A DNA stretch of 64,000 nucleotides. Origin: Alviniconcha marisindica (taxonomy: Eukaryota; Mollusca; Gastropoda; Provannidae). The notes under the pieces are model-generated. The model saw only the letters and a program-made list of their open reading frames with translations. It did not search any database and was not told where the DNA came from. Made by a program: the position numbers and the translations under genes. The stretch is from positions 186,001 through 250,000 of the forward strand of contig JABMCL010001960.1 of assembly GCA_018857735.1 (NCBI GenBank), given 5' to 3'. Below are positions 11,329-21,905 of this stretch, piece after piece (the first letter of the stretch is position 1; every line of letters starts with the position of its first letter).

Positions 11329-11381
<53 letters not shown>
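11235..11381 (+). repeat. (CGTG)n / (TG)n compound microsatellite
   Basis: CGTG-type tetranucleotides (11235-11330) pass into a pure TG tract (about 11331-11381). Long translated frames across it, rich in Cys/Val or Thr/His, are artefacts of the repeat. Confidence 0.95.
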
Positions 11382-11384
<3 letters not shown>

Positions 11385-11533
11385 CATCAGTCTCCTTCAC
11401 TCTCTTTTCCATATTATCTCTTCTACAACTGTTAAGCGTGAATAGTTGTTCTCCGCTCTTATCATTGAAATATATGATGTAATTATGTGAATGGATACTG
11501 ATGTTTTTCTCAACAACAAAAAACTGAATAAAA

Positions 11534-11868
11534 TGTAACCGAGTGCATCTGCACATTGTGTTTGTGTTGTTGTATGGACTGTGAGTGTCGCTCTGTCGGT
11601 GTTCTTTCGTGTGTGTATGTCATTCGATTCGAGTGTCGCTCTGTCGGTGTTCTTTCGTGTGTGTATGTCATTCGATCTGTTACGTATGTGTTACGTGTTG
11701 TGATTTAGACGTCACTCTGAGACGTCACTATAAGTGAGAACGACAGAAAGCGAGAGGAAATAATAACGACCTCTCGTATGTACCATCCAAAAGAAAAGAA
11801 GAAATAAAATCAGGAACCTCGTTTGTTGTTCCTTACTTCCAACCTGCAACTTCCACCGGCCGTCTACA
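11534..11868 (+). repeat. 5' LTR of the Gypsy element
   Basis: Starts TGTAACCGAGTGCATC and ends CCGGCCGTCTACA (TG...CA). It aligns over most of its length with the 3' LTR. It carries an internal tandem duplication of about 48 bp (11583-11630 and 11631-11676) that is single in the 3' LTR. Confidence 0.93.
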
Positions 11869-11890
11869 TCTGGCACTGACGAGCAGGATT
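11869..11890 (+). other. Putative primer-binding site of the Gypsy element
   Basis: Two bases after the LTR comes 'tggcactgacgagcagga'. Its TGG start is as expected for pairing with the CCA end of a tRNA. I cannot assign the tRNA from memory. Confidence 0.5.
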
Positions 11891-11949
11891 GGAAGTAAGG
11901 AAGTCGAATAACATCCCAGCTAACAACGAACGAACTTCTAACGAGCACC

Positions 11950-12660
11950 ATGGAGGGGACATTCCACCAGGCGTTGCGTGCCATTCAGCCACCAAAACTA
12001 CGGACATTTACCGGAGACGAAAGTGAGTGTGAAGCCGATGATTTGAAGCGGGGCGAATTATTGTGAACTATAAAATGGAGCATGGTGCCGCAGTCGAGTG
12101 GCTGCTACAGGCGCTAGCTGGTTGCGCCAGGAAGGAGGTGCTGAGTCGACCTGCCGCAGAACTTTTGGCCATTTTAAAAGTGGCATTCGGCTACCGGTGG
12201 GGCCTGTCCGCTGTCTTGACCGCTTTCCACAGCCGCCGTCAAGGTTTTTACGAACGCTAAAGTGAACGATGACTGTGTCTGATGGGATGCTCTTGGACTG
12301 TTTCGTCGATGCGTCGCGACATTCGACGAGCGTGATGGGGCTACGTTCCAACAGGCGCGCGCTGAAGCACTTCGTTGGATGCGCGAAGAGAATAAGGTAG
12401 AGGTGCGAACGGAGCAAGTCCAGGCGGCCCCGTCACCGACCTGCCAAGAGCTCAAGGAGCTGCGTGCGCAGATAGCAGCGTTGACAACGAAGACGGAGGA
12501 GCTGCAGACTGCATTGCAACAAGCCGCCCTAGCACAGCCCCCACCACGAGTGCAGTCAGTCTGTTCTTGGTGCAGGAAGCCGGGCCACTTGGAACGTGAC
12601 TACAGATCTAGGCGAAGATACTAACAACAGCATCGCCAGCAACACAACACCACCCACACC
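11950..12660 (+). pseudogene. Gypsy gag remnant with mutated CCHC zinc knuckle
   Basis: Gag packages the retroelement RNA into particles. The ATG at 11950 opens a frame (MEGTFHQALRAIQPPKLR) that stops at 12064 after 38 codons. The capsid-like region continues in another frame (12063-12260: VEWLLQALAGCARKEVLSRP). A third frame (12379-12624) encodes a coiled-coil-like segment (residues about 22-50) and the zinc knuckle CSWCRKPGHLERDY. The knuckle should be CX2CX4HX4C, but the last cysteine is tyrosine (tac). At least two frameshifts separate the parts. No intact product is expected. Confidence 0.8.
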
Positions 12661-13381
12661 ACCGCGGACCGCGACCAAGGCGGAACACGACTTGACAGCC
12701 CACGGAGAGGTAGAGGACCACGATTTTCATCCCAGCAGGGAAACTAGTGGTCCCCGTTGCCGAAAGTCAGGCAACAGGGGAAATGAACATTGCAGGACTT
12801 ACTGGGCGATGGGCATCGCAGTAGATGTACATATTAATGGCAAGGAGGTGAAGGCATTAGTAGACACAGGGAGTGAGGTGACTATAGTGACTGAGAGGTA
12901 GGGTGCAGAAAATCTGCAACACGCTGACCTACTACCCTTGACTCACGTGACATTGAAGGCGGCAAACGGACTGGAGATTCCATACAGTGGACTGATTTTT
13001 GCGGAACTGGAATTGTTAGGACAAAGTTTACAAAGTGTGCCTGTGTTAGTGGTTAGAGACTCCAGTGACCCAGCCACCAGAAAAAGAAAGTGGCACGTGC
13101 CAGCCCTAGTGGGGATGAATGTGTTGGTAAAGGCAGGCAACGTTCTCGGTAGTTTGGAAACAGTGCCCTCTGCCTACAGCCAGCTCTTCGGGAGGCCCGT
13201 CTCGAGCACACACGTCTGTGAGGAGTGTGGCTCGAGTGGCAAATCAGAGCTTCATTCCGGCCAGGTGTCTCGCTACCAATCGCATCACAGAGGTGCAGAA
13301 GTCACTGCGCCAGCTTTTGGCATCACCTTTAGCACAGCCTCTACCTGGAGGTTTGTTATTTGTGTCAACCCTCGTCAGTGA
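12596..13381 (+). pseudogene. Gypsy aspartic protease remnant
   Basis: The frame 12596-12901 encodes HINGKEVKALVDTGSEVTIV. The DTGS catalytic motif has its aspartate at 12863-12865. A TAG at 12899 interrupts the frame just after it. The same frame resumes and runs to 13381 with the rest of the protease fold (including VPALVGMNVL, a flap/helix-like motif seen after the DTG in Gypsy proteases). The active-site residues are intact, but the domain is cut by the stop. In this family the protease matures gag-pol by cleavage. Confidence 0.82.
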
Positions 13382-13470
13382 AGATGCAACAGTGCAACAC
13401 ATTGCAAATTTATTAGAGGAAGATTACATTTTGCCGTCACGCACTCCAGTAGCAGTTCTACACGCAATCG

Positions 13471-14181
13471 ATGGCGTCGAGAGTGACGAAGGAGATCACC
13501 ACAGCCTGCATTGAGATGACCATCACCGTGGAGCACCCAACAGCGGAGGCAGCGGTACATGAGGCTGTCCCCTTCCCTGCCTTCGATGGGACGGATGGGC
13601 AGCGAGCCCGCCTACAGGCTCTACTGAACAGATATGCTCACGGATTTACAAAGGACGACGATGACCTCGGCAGTAAAGCACTGTGTTCACTCGACGGACG
13701 ATGCTCCAGTGGCACAGCCCAGCGCTCTATCCTTCCAAATCAGCTTCAAGAAGTCAAGGAGCACATCAAAGGACTGCTAGCTCGGAAGGTCATTGTATAG
13801 AGCCCCTACACAGCACCCGTGGTTTTAGTACGGAAAAAAGATGGAAGCCTTCGATTGTGTGTGGACTATAGAAGGCTGAACGCTAAGACTGTTGGTGATA
13901 CGTACCCACTCCCTAGGATTCAGGAGTCTCTGGACGCACTGGTCGGAGCCCAGCATTTCTCAACGCTAGATCTCGCCAGTGGCTATTACCAAATAGCCAT
14001 GGATCCTCGGGATCAACACAAGACGGCGTTCTCTATGCCTTTCGGTCTCTTTGAATAGACCAGGATGCCGATGGGCTTGACGTCAGCTTCTACCATCTTC
14101 CAACGGTTGATGCATGCCACGATGTCGGACTTCATGTTTCAGTTTCTCTTGGTCTATCTGGATGACCTTCTTGTCTACTCA
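13471..14181 (+). pseudogene. Gypsy reverse transcriptase remnant
   Basis: The frame runs from about 13471 with stops at 13798 (TAG) and 14056 (TAG, probably from a TGG tryptophan in the conserved F-x-W-T motif). Visible motifs are VVLVRKKDGSLRLCVDYRRLN, FSTLDLASGYYQIAMD (motif A) and LLVYLDDLLVYS (motif C, YLDD intact) at about 14149-14180. A further TAG at 14182 follows. The catalytic aspartates appear present, so inactivation is by nonsense mutations rather than loss of active-site residues. The thumb region continues in another frame (about 14183-14280). Confidence 0.88.
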
Positions 14182-14379
14182 TAGATGAATACTTGGAATA
14201 CCTAGAATGGCTCTTACGACGTGTGACTGAAACAGGGCTCAAGTTGAAACTGAGCAAGTGTCAGTTCCTGAGGCGCCAGGTCAAACACCATATCAGCGGA
14301 AGGAGTGAGCTGCAAAGTAGAAGCTGTGCAGAACTGGCCAACGCCGAAAACTGTGACTGAACTGCAAGTCATGACGGGC

Positions 14380-14900
14380 TCAGTGCCATCCTGTCCCAGG
14401 AACATGTCGTAGCCTGTGCCTCAGACCAAGTGAAAAGAACAGCTCCCTGCACAGCAGCATGACGCTGGAATTTCTGGCCATGAAATGGGCGATCACTGAA
14501 TAATGTCGCTATTACTTGCTTGGAGGACACTTCACCATCATTACGGACAACAACCCGTTGACCTACTTCCGCTCTGCAAAGTTAGGCGCTTTAGAACAAA
14601 GATGGGCAGCGCAGATGGGCAGCACAGTTCAACTTTGAAATCAAGTACCGACCTGGCAGTCAATCCCCCTGATGCACTTTCACGCATGCTATTTGATTCT
14701 CTTCTAGAACCCCCAGTGACGGACCAGAAGTCGCCAGCGTTTATGAGACGTGGAATGAACAATTGGCTGTTGACTCATCCCTCTGTGTTGATGTCTCAGG
14801 AGACACCGATAGTCCCGTGCAATCAGCAGACAAAAAGGAAGAGACAGACAAAGCCGCTCCAACGGAGATTCTTCCCAGATTGTCCATAGCCGAACTACAA
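14380..14900 (+). pseudogene. Gypsy RNase H remnant
   Basis: Around 14459-14700 the frames read MTLEFLAMKWAITE, then GHFTIITDNNPLTYFRSAKL, and near 14640 IKYRPGS followed by PDALSRM. These are the standard RNase H landmarks of Ty3/Gypsy pol. The catalytic glutamate (LEFLA) and aspartate (ITDNNPL) are recognisable. They lie in more than one frame, so it is frameshifted. Confidence 0.75.
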
Positions 14901-16175
14901 ACACAGGATCAAATCATTGGTCCTGTCATTGCAGTATGGCCAGCTAAACCAGTCAGTAAGGAACCTCCTATGACGTTGGTAAAACAGTATCCACACTTGT
15001 TCCTGAAGGACGGGGTTCTTTATCGCAGACAGACCAGCGACGTGGTGTCCTCGAGCAGCTGGCTCTGCCCAGCGCCCTTCGGCCTACGTCATTGCAGCTG
15101 TTCATGACAAGATGGGTCACCAGGGCTACGAACGAACCGTGGAGCTGCTGAGATCTCGTGTGTATTGGCCTGGTATGTACGGAGAGGTCAAAGACTACAT
15201 CGACAACTGTGAGCGGTGCACCATGGGCCGCGCGCCAGTCATCTTTTGGCCAGTCGTCCTCTCGAGATCCTGGCCATAGACTTCACGAAGATGGAAACCG
15301 CCAGTGATGGAAAAGAAGATGTACTCGTACTCTAGCCATCCCCACAAGCAACCAAGAAGCGGTGACAATCGCCAAAGTGATGGTTCGCGATTGGTTTCAA
15401 CGCTATAGAGTTCCACAGAGGATTCATAGTGACCAGGGTCGGAACTTTGAATCCAAGCTGGTCTTTGTGAGCTATATGGCATCCACAAATCTCGAACCAC
15501 GCCATACCATCCACGTGGCAATGCCCAGCATGAGCTGCTACGCTCTCTTCCCCCAGAACTGAAGACCAAGTGGCCACACAGTATTTGTCAGAGCTACAAC
15601 AACATGCCTCGACAGGTTTCTCGCCACACTTCCTTCTGCAGGAACCACAACTATCAGTAGACTACCTATTTGGTCGCGCAGCGCCTTCTGTAGTGGGACC
15701 TACAGAATGGGTAAGACAGCATCGTCTCCGGCTTCAAGATGCACATGCGAGAGCACTGAAACACCTGCAGCAGCCTGTGACAGAGAGGGTGAAACAGACA
15801 GGCCAGAGGGCCGCTGATCATCCACCTAACGGTGATCTTGTGTACATGAGAAACCGGGTCGACGGCAGGAGCAAAATACAAGACAGATGGCGTCCAGAGC
15901 TGTATATTGAGACAGCACGGCGATACCCAGGTATTTACGTGTATGCAGGCAATCCGTTTGCTGGTGGACAGGAACGGACCGTCAGTCGAGACGATCTGTT
16001 GCATGCCAGAATCCCGTTGGAGGTTGCCAAAGATGTACTACTACAAGCATTAGATGCGTCTATGCCACCAGAACAGCACTATCCAGACCAAGGAGAATTC
16101 TGGTTGGGTCGGCCTGTCAACGTTGGTCCAGCTCCATCATCAGCACCAGCATCAGCAACAACAGACATTCTGTGA
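14880..16175 (+). pseudogene. Gypsy integrase remnant lacking the catalytic glutamate region
   Basis: The HHCC zinc-binding domain is seen at 15102-15219 (VHDKMGH, then CERC). The core shows the first aspartate in AIDFTK (about 15279) and the second in [10 protein letters not shown] (about 15431). Family members follow TPYHP-x-GN-x-Q with a C/N-E-R-F-N-like motif holding the third acidic residue. Here, at about 15516-15535, the sequence jumps from the GNAQ position to HELL, so about 8-9 codons, including the catalytic glutamate, appear deleted. A frameshift follows. The C-terminal domain is in the open frame 15570-16172 (GRSKIQDRWRPELYIETARR). Confidence 0.82.
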
Positions 16176-16944
16176 CTGCTGCTTCCAGCCCTTCACGTAC
16201 TCCAGACGACGTTACGTCTGCCCAACCTGCACTGAGAGTAAACTTCCCGTGTAAACAAGGGTATTAATCCTAATACAGCAAATGTACCCCGAAGTGCATT
16301 GTGGCGACCATATCACAAGTAATGTAACACTGGACTGAACTGTATTGTGCTAAGAACAGTCGGACATTGATCTTGTATGCCGTTGCCAATGTTAGCACAC
16401 ACCGGATGCGCAGAATCTTAGTTCATGACTCTTAGTGAATGGCATGTGTTATCTAACCGGTTGTGTTGTTTCTAACAGATGTTTACATTGGTTCTTTATT
16501 TTGCACTTAGAAACGTTAAATTTTGGTCTCACCCGCCGGTGGTATTGTTTGCATACTTTGTTCTACTATTTTGTGGATAGTTTCTTTTGGTACGGTTGCT
16601 CAAGCCTTCAGTAATACCTTGGGGAAATGGAATTGTTGTTGTCTAAAGTGGTTATGTTTGGGTTCTACTTTGATGATTTGTTAATGCAACTCTCAGTAGC
16701 TCCTGAATAATTATAGTGTATTGTCGATCTGCGTGGGTTCTACTTTGATGATTTGTTAATTCAACTCTTAGTAGATCTAGCTCTAGAATGATCTTCTGTC
16801 GTGTGTTCCAGCAATGAAGGCGTTGGTGGTCACTAAATATCGGTAAGGTTCTGCTGAGATGATCTGATCCATTTCAACTCTTAGTAGCCTTTGAATGATG
16901 TTAATTCACCAGCGAGGACGCTGGTGGTGATTGAGCTGGGGGGA
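16176..16944 (+). other. Gypsy 3' untranslated region with three tandem units and polypurine tract
   Basis: No env-like frame. Three related units begin near 16660, 16735 and 16847, each with 'ggttct', a 'gatgat' block and 'caactcttagtag' or a close variant. Just before the 3' LTR lies 'gagctgggggga', a good polypurine tract for plus-strand priming. Confidence 0.6.
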
Positions 16945-17242
16945 TATAACCCAGTGCATCTGCACATTGTGTTTGTGTTGTTGTATGTACTCTTGTATGT
17001 ACTCTGTGTGTGTCGCTCTGTCGGTGTTCTTTCGTGTGTGTACGTCATTCGATCTTTTACATATGTGTTACGTGTTGTGATTTAGACGTCACTATGATCT
17101 GAGACGTCACTATAAGTGAGAGCGAGAGAAGGCGAGAGGGAATAACATCCAAAAGAAAAGAAGAAATAAAATCAGGAACCTCTGGCTGTGGCTCGTTTGT
17201 TGTTCCTTACTTTCAACATGCAACTTCCACCGGCCGTCTACA
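16945..17242 (+). repeat. 3' LTR of the Gypsy element
   Basis: Begins TATAACCCAGTGCATC (the initial TG appears mutated to TA) and ends CCGGCCGTCTACA. It carries a single copy of the block duplicated in the 5' LTR, and an extra 'tgtactcttgtatgtactct' segment. Confidence 0.9.
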
Positions 17243-18039
17243 AAAAAGGTATTAAAAAAAGAAGAAAAAAAGCATATTGCCAGCCTATCGACTGCTTTGA
17301 GAGTAACAGCTAGTACGCTATTACGCGACGAAGCCAGGCGATAGCTACATGTGAACACACTCCGTACAATTTCGCAGGTATTCGGTGCGGAGCTAAGATC
17401 GGTCCTTCCTTTTTTCTTCTTTTTTTTGTGTGTGTGTTCCGCTGTTTTCCCCACTGAATTTTGTTTTGTCTTTTTGGCCACGGAAATTTTCGTTTTCATG
17501 GACAATTTCCCTGCCTGAGTTTTGAGGGACCTGTGGTGTAACCAGTGGTTTCCAAGTTTCCAAGTTGGAACATTGAAGAAACCCTGTTGGACAGTTCAGG
17601 TTGATATTACCACCTTTCATCTGTTTGGTGTTCGCATTGTTCTCCACACCAACCAGTGCATCAGTTCACTACGCAGCCTTTCCCCACCTGAAAAGTATTT
17701 TGTGTTCTGCACGTCATTTTTATTTTAGTTTGGTTAGTGAAAAAAAGCTGCCAAGTGAAAAAAAAAAGATTATGCTGTTCAGTCTTGTTCTGTAAAAGTT
17801 TCGAGGACGTCTGCATACATTTTACATACCGCAAGTTATTAAATCAGCACCAGCTTTGACAGTGTCTTGATCACGATTGTTATGTGTTCTGTGCCTCTGT
17901 CTTTTCAACTGATTTTTTTTAAAGTTGCCCTCTATACCCTTCTTAAATGTAATGTCAAAGTACTAAAGCTGTTTCTCCATTTCCCGTTTTACACTCTTCG
18001 ACGTTCATTTGAACGAATTACTATTGTAATGTCATACAT
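17243..18039. other. Non-coding DNA, nothing recognised
   Basis: A/T- and purine-rich DNA next to the Gypsy element. The phrase 'atcgactgctttgag' occurs at about 17288 and again near 18300. No domain is recognised in any frame. Confidence 0.5.
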
Positions 18040-18687
18040 ATGTTTCGAAATGTTTACATATGTATATATTCCTACCTTCCTACATATATATGTGCAGATA
18101 CAAGGTCTTCACTGACATACACATGTTACTATTCACATTGTCTTGACTGCAAGCTTCTCGCTATGGCATATGGTGCGCAAGGTTGGCAGACCAATAAATG
18201 CAAGTTTATAGCTAGCACAGTACTGGTTGACAGCACAGCAAAACAATCCGCATTTTGTGCCAGTTCTGGCGGTCAAGGCTACCGTTACGTTCCAACTGTA
18301 TCGACTGCTTTGAGCAGTTTGATTTATTTATTTTTGTTAGCCTGTCAGAGAATCACCAATTGCCTAGCGCATTGTCTTGCTGGAAGTCTAAGGAGGAGTA
18401 CTAACCATTGCAAGCATTCCAAGCAGACTTGGTGTGTCAAGTGTTTGTGGGACAGATCCATACATTTCGAGGCAATCCCACATCCATCGGTGTCAGATAC
18501 GTTGCTGTTTGCTCAGTTTATGCAAGCAGGAGCACAAAACACGTTCATTAAATCCTCCTTTTCCAACAGATACATTTGTTTTTCCAAGCAGACAAAGAGC
18601 TGGCAAAACTGGCCCATCATTAATGGGCCAAGCTCACAAGCTATCATTTTAAAAAAGCTGTTTGGGGCAGAACATATAAATACATGA
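18040..18687 (+). CDS. Unrecognised 215-codon open frame, probably not a gene
   Basis: This is the longest open frame in the window that is not a simple repeat or a transposon. It begins MFRNVYICIYSYLPTYICAD and has one hydrophobic stretch (SLIYLFLLACQRI) and scattered cysteines. I recognise no domain. There is no good translation-start context. The DNA has the A/T bias of the surroundings, and a short minus-strand frame overlaps it. A polyadenylation-type AATAAA follows at about 18768. It could be a spliced or untranslated part of a transcript, or chance. Confidence 0.12.
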   Translation: MFRNVYICIYSYLPTYICADTRSSLTYTCYYSHCLDCKLLAMAYGAQGWQTNKCKFIASTVLVDSTAKQSAFCASSGGQGYRYVPTVSTALSSLIYLFLLACQRITNCLAHCLAGSLRRSTNHCKHSKQTWCVKCLWDRSIHFEAIPHPSVSDTLLFAQFMQAGAQNTFIKSSFSNRYICFSKQTKSWQNWPIINGPSSQAIILKKLFGAEHINT

Positions 18688-18825
18688 TTTATATCCAGTA
18701 AAAACTTCTTGGCCTTTCTCATTGTCAAGTATGCCACCCGAATGACTGCATTTTGTTTGTCATCTCTAATAAATGATTAAAAACAACTTTCCTCTTTAAA
18801 AAAAAGAGAAAAAAAAGAGAGAAGT

Positions 18826-19510
18826 TTGCAACACTGTTTCGTGTGCTCAAAGTTAACGTTAGATGATTTTCAAAATGTAAGGAACAGGTAGAACAATCCT
18901 TCTACGTGGTGCCACTCTTAAAATTTTCCGTGCTCTAGATTTTTAACAATATGCAAGTTCCTGACGCAAGTGGTTTGAAAAAGCTGCATAAGTGTGCAAC
19001 TTTTAGGGTCAAGTTTGAAATTTTATGACGCCGTCATGCCTGTTTGCATCACAGCGCACTGTGTTTTAAATCAAACCAAAGTTAACATACAGAGATATGT
19101 AACTGATTGGAAATTTTCTTATATTTTACATAGCACTATTCTCTTTACATTCCACTCCATAGTTATTAAGCGGTAGGCCCTGTAACAACAACACCATCCA
19201 GCAACTTTTCGATTCTGGATGTTTGTCGCACAATTTTGCAACGCGGTTTCGTGTGGTCAAAGTCAACGTAACATAGTTTTAAGAATGTAAGGAACATCTT
19301 TCACGTTTAAATTTTCGGTGGTCTAGATTTTAACAATAAGCAAGTTTCTGAAACAAGTGGCTTCAAAAAGTTGCATCAGTATGGTTCTGAATTTGCATAA
19401 ATATGGCCCAGTTATCAAACTTTTTGACGCTGTCGCAGACGTATGCAACACGTCGTGGTGTTGTCAAACTAAACATGTAATAAAATGAAGGTACGGGATT
19501 GAAAAATCAT
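18826..19510 (+). repeat. Diverged tandem duplication, unit about 400 bp
   Basis: The unit at 18826-19180 is repeated at 19226-19510. Matching landmarks are 'gcaacactgtttcgtgtgct' with 'gcaacgcggtttcgtgtggt', 'gtaaggaaca', 'gtctagattttaacaataag' with its partner near 18935, and 'tttttgacgctgtcgcagac' with its partner near 19022. No coding potential. Confidence 0.75.
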
Positions 19511-20640
19511 TCATCTATTACATGGTGTTTTTAACGCACGTTCTGTTTTTTTAAGATTGACCTTTTTCTTAGTTTATTTCTCTTCCCCGGAATACCGTTT
19601 TTTGTTTGTTTTGTTTTTTACAGGGTTACAAAGATCTTTTTTTTTTTTACGAAGATCTGATGCAAAAAGTATAGCCGGGATCAGTGTCGTTAAAAACAAA
19701 ATTTTCACAGCTCAAAGTTCGGTTTCTCAGGTCAGTAGATAACACCCGACCGGCTCGTCTCAGTTTTGTTTCAAAATTCTCCCGTCTTTGAGGCCAACGT
19801 GCGGCACATCCAATTTCAGCTCAAACGGTTCGTAGGTTTTGTTTTGTGTCAGAAAACACAATTAGATGATCAAATACTGCCACACAGTATAGACAGAAAG
19901 ACAGATAGATATATAGATAGAGATAGATTGAGAGTTGTGTGTCAGTTATTTTGGGTTGCACGGTGTAGAGAAATGCTCAACTTTAAGAGGACACAAAAAG
20001 ATTGCGTTCACTTGCCTCACACACCTTGACAAAACCAAACCAGTTATGAGTTACAACCCTTCATTTATAAACAAAAAGCCTACTTACGCCGTGAACAAAG
20101 TAAAAACAAGTCGCTGATAGAAGGTTTGAAGGTCCAGTATGCTCACAAATGAATCATTTACAGAACATTGGGTCATCGCGACAGTGATGGGCGTCTTTCC
20201 TGCATCGTCCTGGATCATCGTCAGGCATCGTTGGCGCTCTGTTCCATGTAGTCATATGTGTGTGTTTCTGGGGAGTTGCATTTCAATGTATTTGTATGTG
20301 CCGACTGGGTGAGCAAATGACTGCGTTGAATCGACATAAATCTCAGTGTTGCAACGTGTTGAACTGTCAGATGATGATAAAGATAAGAAACAGGAATGTG
20401 GTAATGTGCTCTGTCGAAAAATGTGAGAATGTCAACAGGTCTCTCTATTGCTTTGTGTATATATAGACTATGAGGCTGCTGCACGTACCTCTGTGAGCTG
20501 TGTGAAATATGATTAAAGAGACTGAGTGAAAATGTGGTTTGATTGTGTGTTGTAGATGTCCTTGTTTGATTGAATGGCTGGTATGGTTTGTAAAAGGTAA
20601 CGTAAAACGTCGACTGACTTTAGGAGTGATGTTTCATTCC
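19511..20640. other. Non-coding DNA, nothing recognised
   Basis: T-rich and GATA-type short repeats (about 19900-19930). Around 20300 the phrase 'gtgccgactgggtgagcaaa' recurs in altered form near 21350 and 21660, which suggests a weak dispersed repeat. Confidence 0.45.
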
Positions 20641-20689
20641 ATGCAGAGTCTTGTACATTTTGTAGTATAATATGTGCCTAACATGTTTT

Positions 20690-20960
20690 TTCTCGCTCTC
20701 TCTCCCTCCCTCACCTTTTCTCTTGCTATCGCTCTTTCTTTTGCTCCCTCTGTCTCACTTTTTCTTCCCCTCTCTTTCGTTCTTCCCTGTGTGTCTCCCC
20801 CCCCCCCCCCCCCCCCCCCCTCTCTCATTATGTCTCACATATTCGTTCTCTCTCTCACTATCTCTCTTTCTCTGACTTTCTCTCCTTTCCTTCCCTGTCT
20901 ATCTGTCTCTGACGCACGCGCGCGCGCGCACGCACGCACGCATGCACACGCACACATACA
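20690..20960 (+). repeat. Pyrimidine-rich tract with poly-C run and (CG/CA)n
   Basis: CT-rich DNA with a run of about 23 C (20798-20820), then TCTC repeats, then alternating CG/CA (20914-20960). The translated frames across it are artefacts. Confidence 0.9.
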
Positions 20961-20964
20961 CACA

Positions 20965-21245
20965 ATATCAGATGTACTGATCCAAGTGAAAAAAGATGCA
21001 ATGCCTGCACGATTTGTCACTACCTCGTTAGTGACAAAACGTGCCGCAACAGGCTGCACTGTCAAAATTACACTCCTGCAACAAGGTATCTATACGAGCC
21101 TGTCAGTAATTTGTATTAAACCAGTAATTTGTACTAAGAAAGCGTCCATAGCAGTCTGTCAAAAATTTGTATTAACAAAGTATTCTGTCACCGTAATTGA
21201 TATTAACAAAGTATTCATACTAGTCGCTGGCTTGCTATTGCATCG
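20965..21245 (+). repeat. Hairpin-bearing dispersed repeat with minisatellite
   Basis: Positions 21007-21044 form an imperfect palindrome (gcacgatttgtcacta ... tagtgacaaaacgtgc). The DNA from 20967 to 21050 matches the minus strand of about 33190-33295. From 21040 it passes into 'actcctgcaacaaggtatc' and units of 'cagtaatttgtattaacaaa' type, matching 30385-30715. Confidence 0.65.
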
Positions 21246-21480
21246 CATCGACGGCGTTATTGTTACTGTTGTTTAACGCATTCTCATCTGTAATATTTGT
21301 GTGTGGTAATGAGAATGAATGAGCAAATGGTAAGTTGAATGTCAATGTGCGCCGACTGGGTCAGTAAATGGTCAAAGGGTTGCAACACAGATTGAACACT
21401 GAGCTGTGGTCAGTTGACCATGACACACACACATCACACACAAACACACGTTCAGTTGTAACAAATAATGTTTGATAATT

Positions 21481-21613
21481 GTTAGGGACAAAGCCACAAG
21501 ACAGTGTCCACAGACCACAACCTTTGAAGAGAAAGGAGAGCCGAAGCGGATTCGAACCGAGGTCCCTCCGCTTACCAGCTTAACGCCTTACCGTTAGGAC
21601 AAACCGGCTCACG
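21481..21613 (-). repeat. tRNA-derived SINE, copy 2 (minus strand, tail missing)
   Basis: On the minus strand it reads 'gagccggtttgtcctaacgg' and then a canonical B box, GGTTCGAATCC (plus-strand 21548-21558). The body 'ggttgtggtctgtggacact' follows. It has the best-preserved head of the three copies. It lacks the roughly 90-bp tail seen at 28811-28890 and 1530-1628. Confidence 0.75.
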
Positions 21614-21789
21614 AAGAACAATGTACGAGGGAATGGTCAGTTGAAGGGAATGTACTTGCATGCGCGGACTGCGTGAACGAATTGAATTACTGTGATTGTG
21701 TTGCAGGTTTTTTTGGGGTTGTGTGGGTTTTCCTTGTAACACTCAGCTGTTTGGTCAGTTGACTTCGTGGTGTGTGCGGTGTGTGTCTC

Positions 21790-21905
21790 CCTCCCAGAGA
21801 GAGAGAGAAAGAGAGAGAACGTATAACAGTCCAAGCATGTACTGGTTTGAAAAGCTTTTATTCCTGCCCGGTCGGCTGGATTCCTATCATATGAGATTGT
21901 GACAA
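21790..21905 (+). repeat. (GA)n-flanked unit, copy 1
   Basis: A GAGA tract, then 'aacgtataacagtccaagca', 'tggtttgaaaa', 'cttttattcc' and 'cggctggattcctat'. The same unit occurs at 24261-24383 and 24399-24560. Confidence 0.6.

Larger units (their letters stand above)
11534..17242 (+). mobile_element. Ty3/Gypsy-type LTR retrotransposon, full length but dead
   Basis: Two LTRs (11534-11868 and 16945-17242) flank a body that encodes, in order, gag with a zinc knuckle, an aspartic protease, reverse transcriptase, RNase H and integrase. The order PR-RT-RH-IN is that of Ty3/Gypsy rather than Copia. No envelope-like frame is visible. The body is broken by a stop in gag, a stop after the protease motif, stops before, inside and just after the RT core and several frameshifts. 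Flanking DNA gives only a weak A-rich target duplication (aaaa on both sides). The element is about 5.7 kb, close to the usual 5-6 kb. Both LTRs are still readily aligned, so it is not extremely old. Confidence 0.93.

Noticed and set aside
11181..11556. His/Thr/Ala-rich frames
   Set aside because: Artefact of the CGTG/TG microsatellite.
20674..21276. 200-codon frame with Pro/Ser/Leu runs
   Set aside because: Covers a CT-rich tract, a poly-C run and a dispersed repeat.
21481..21613. Functional tRNA gene
   Set aside because: The tRNA-like head is followed by a SINE body, does not fold as a full cloverleaf by eye, and has partners elsewhere.
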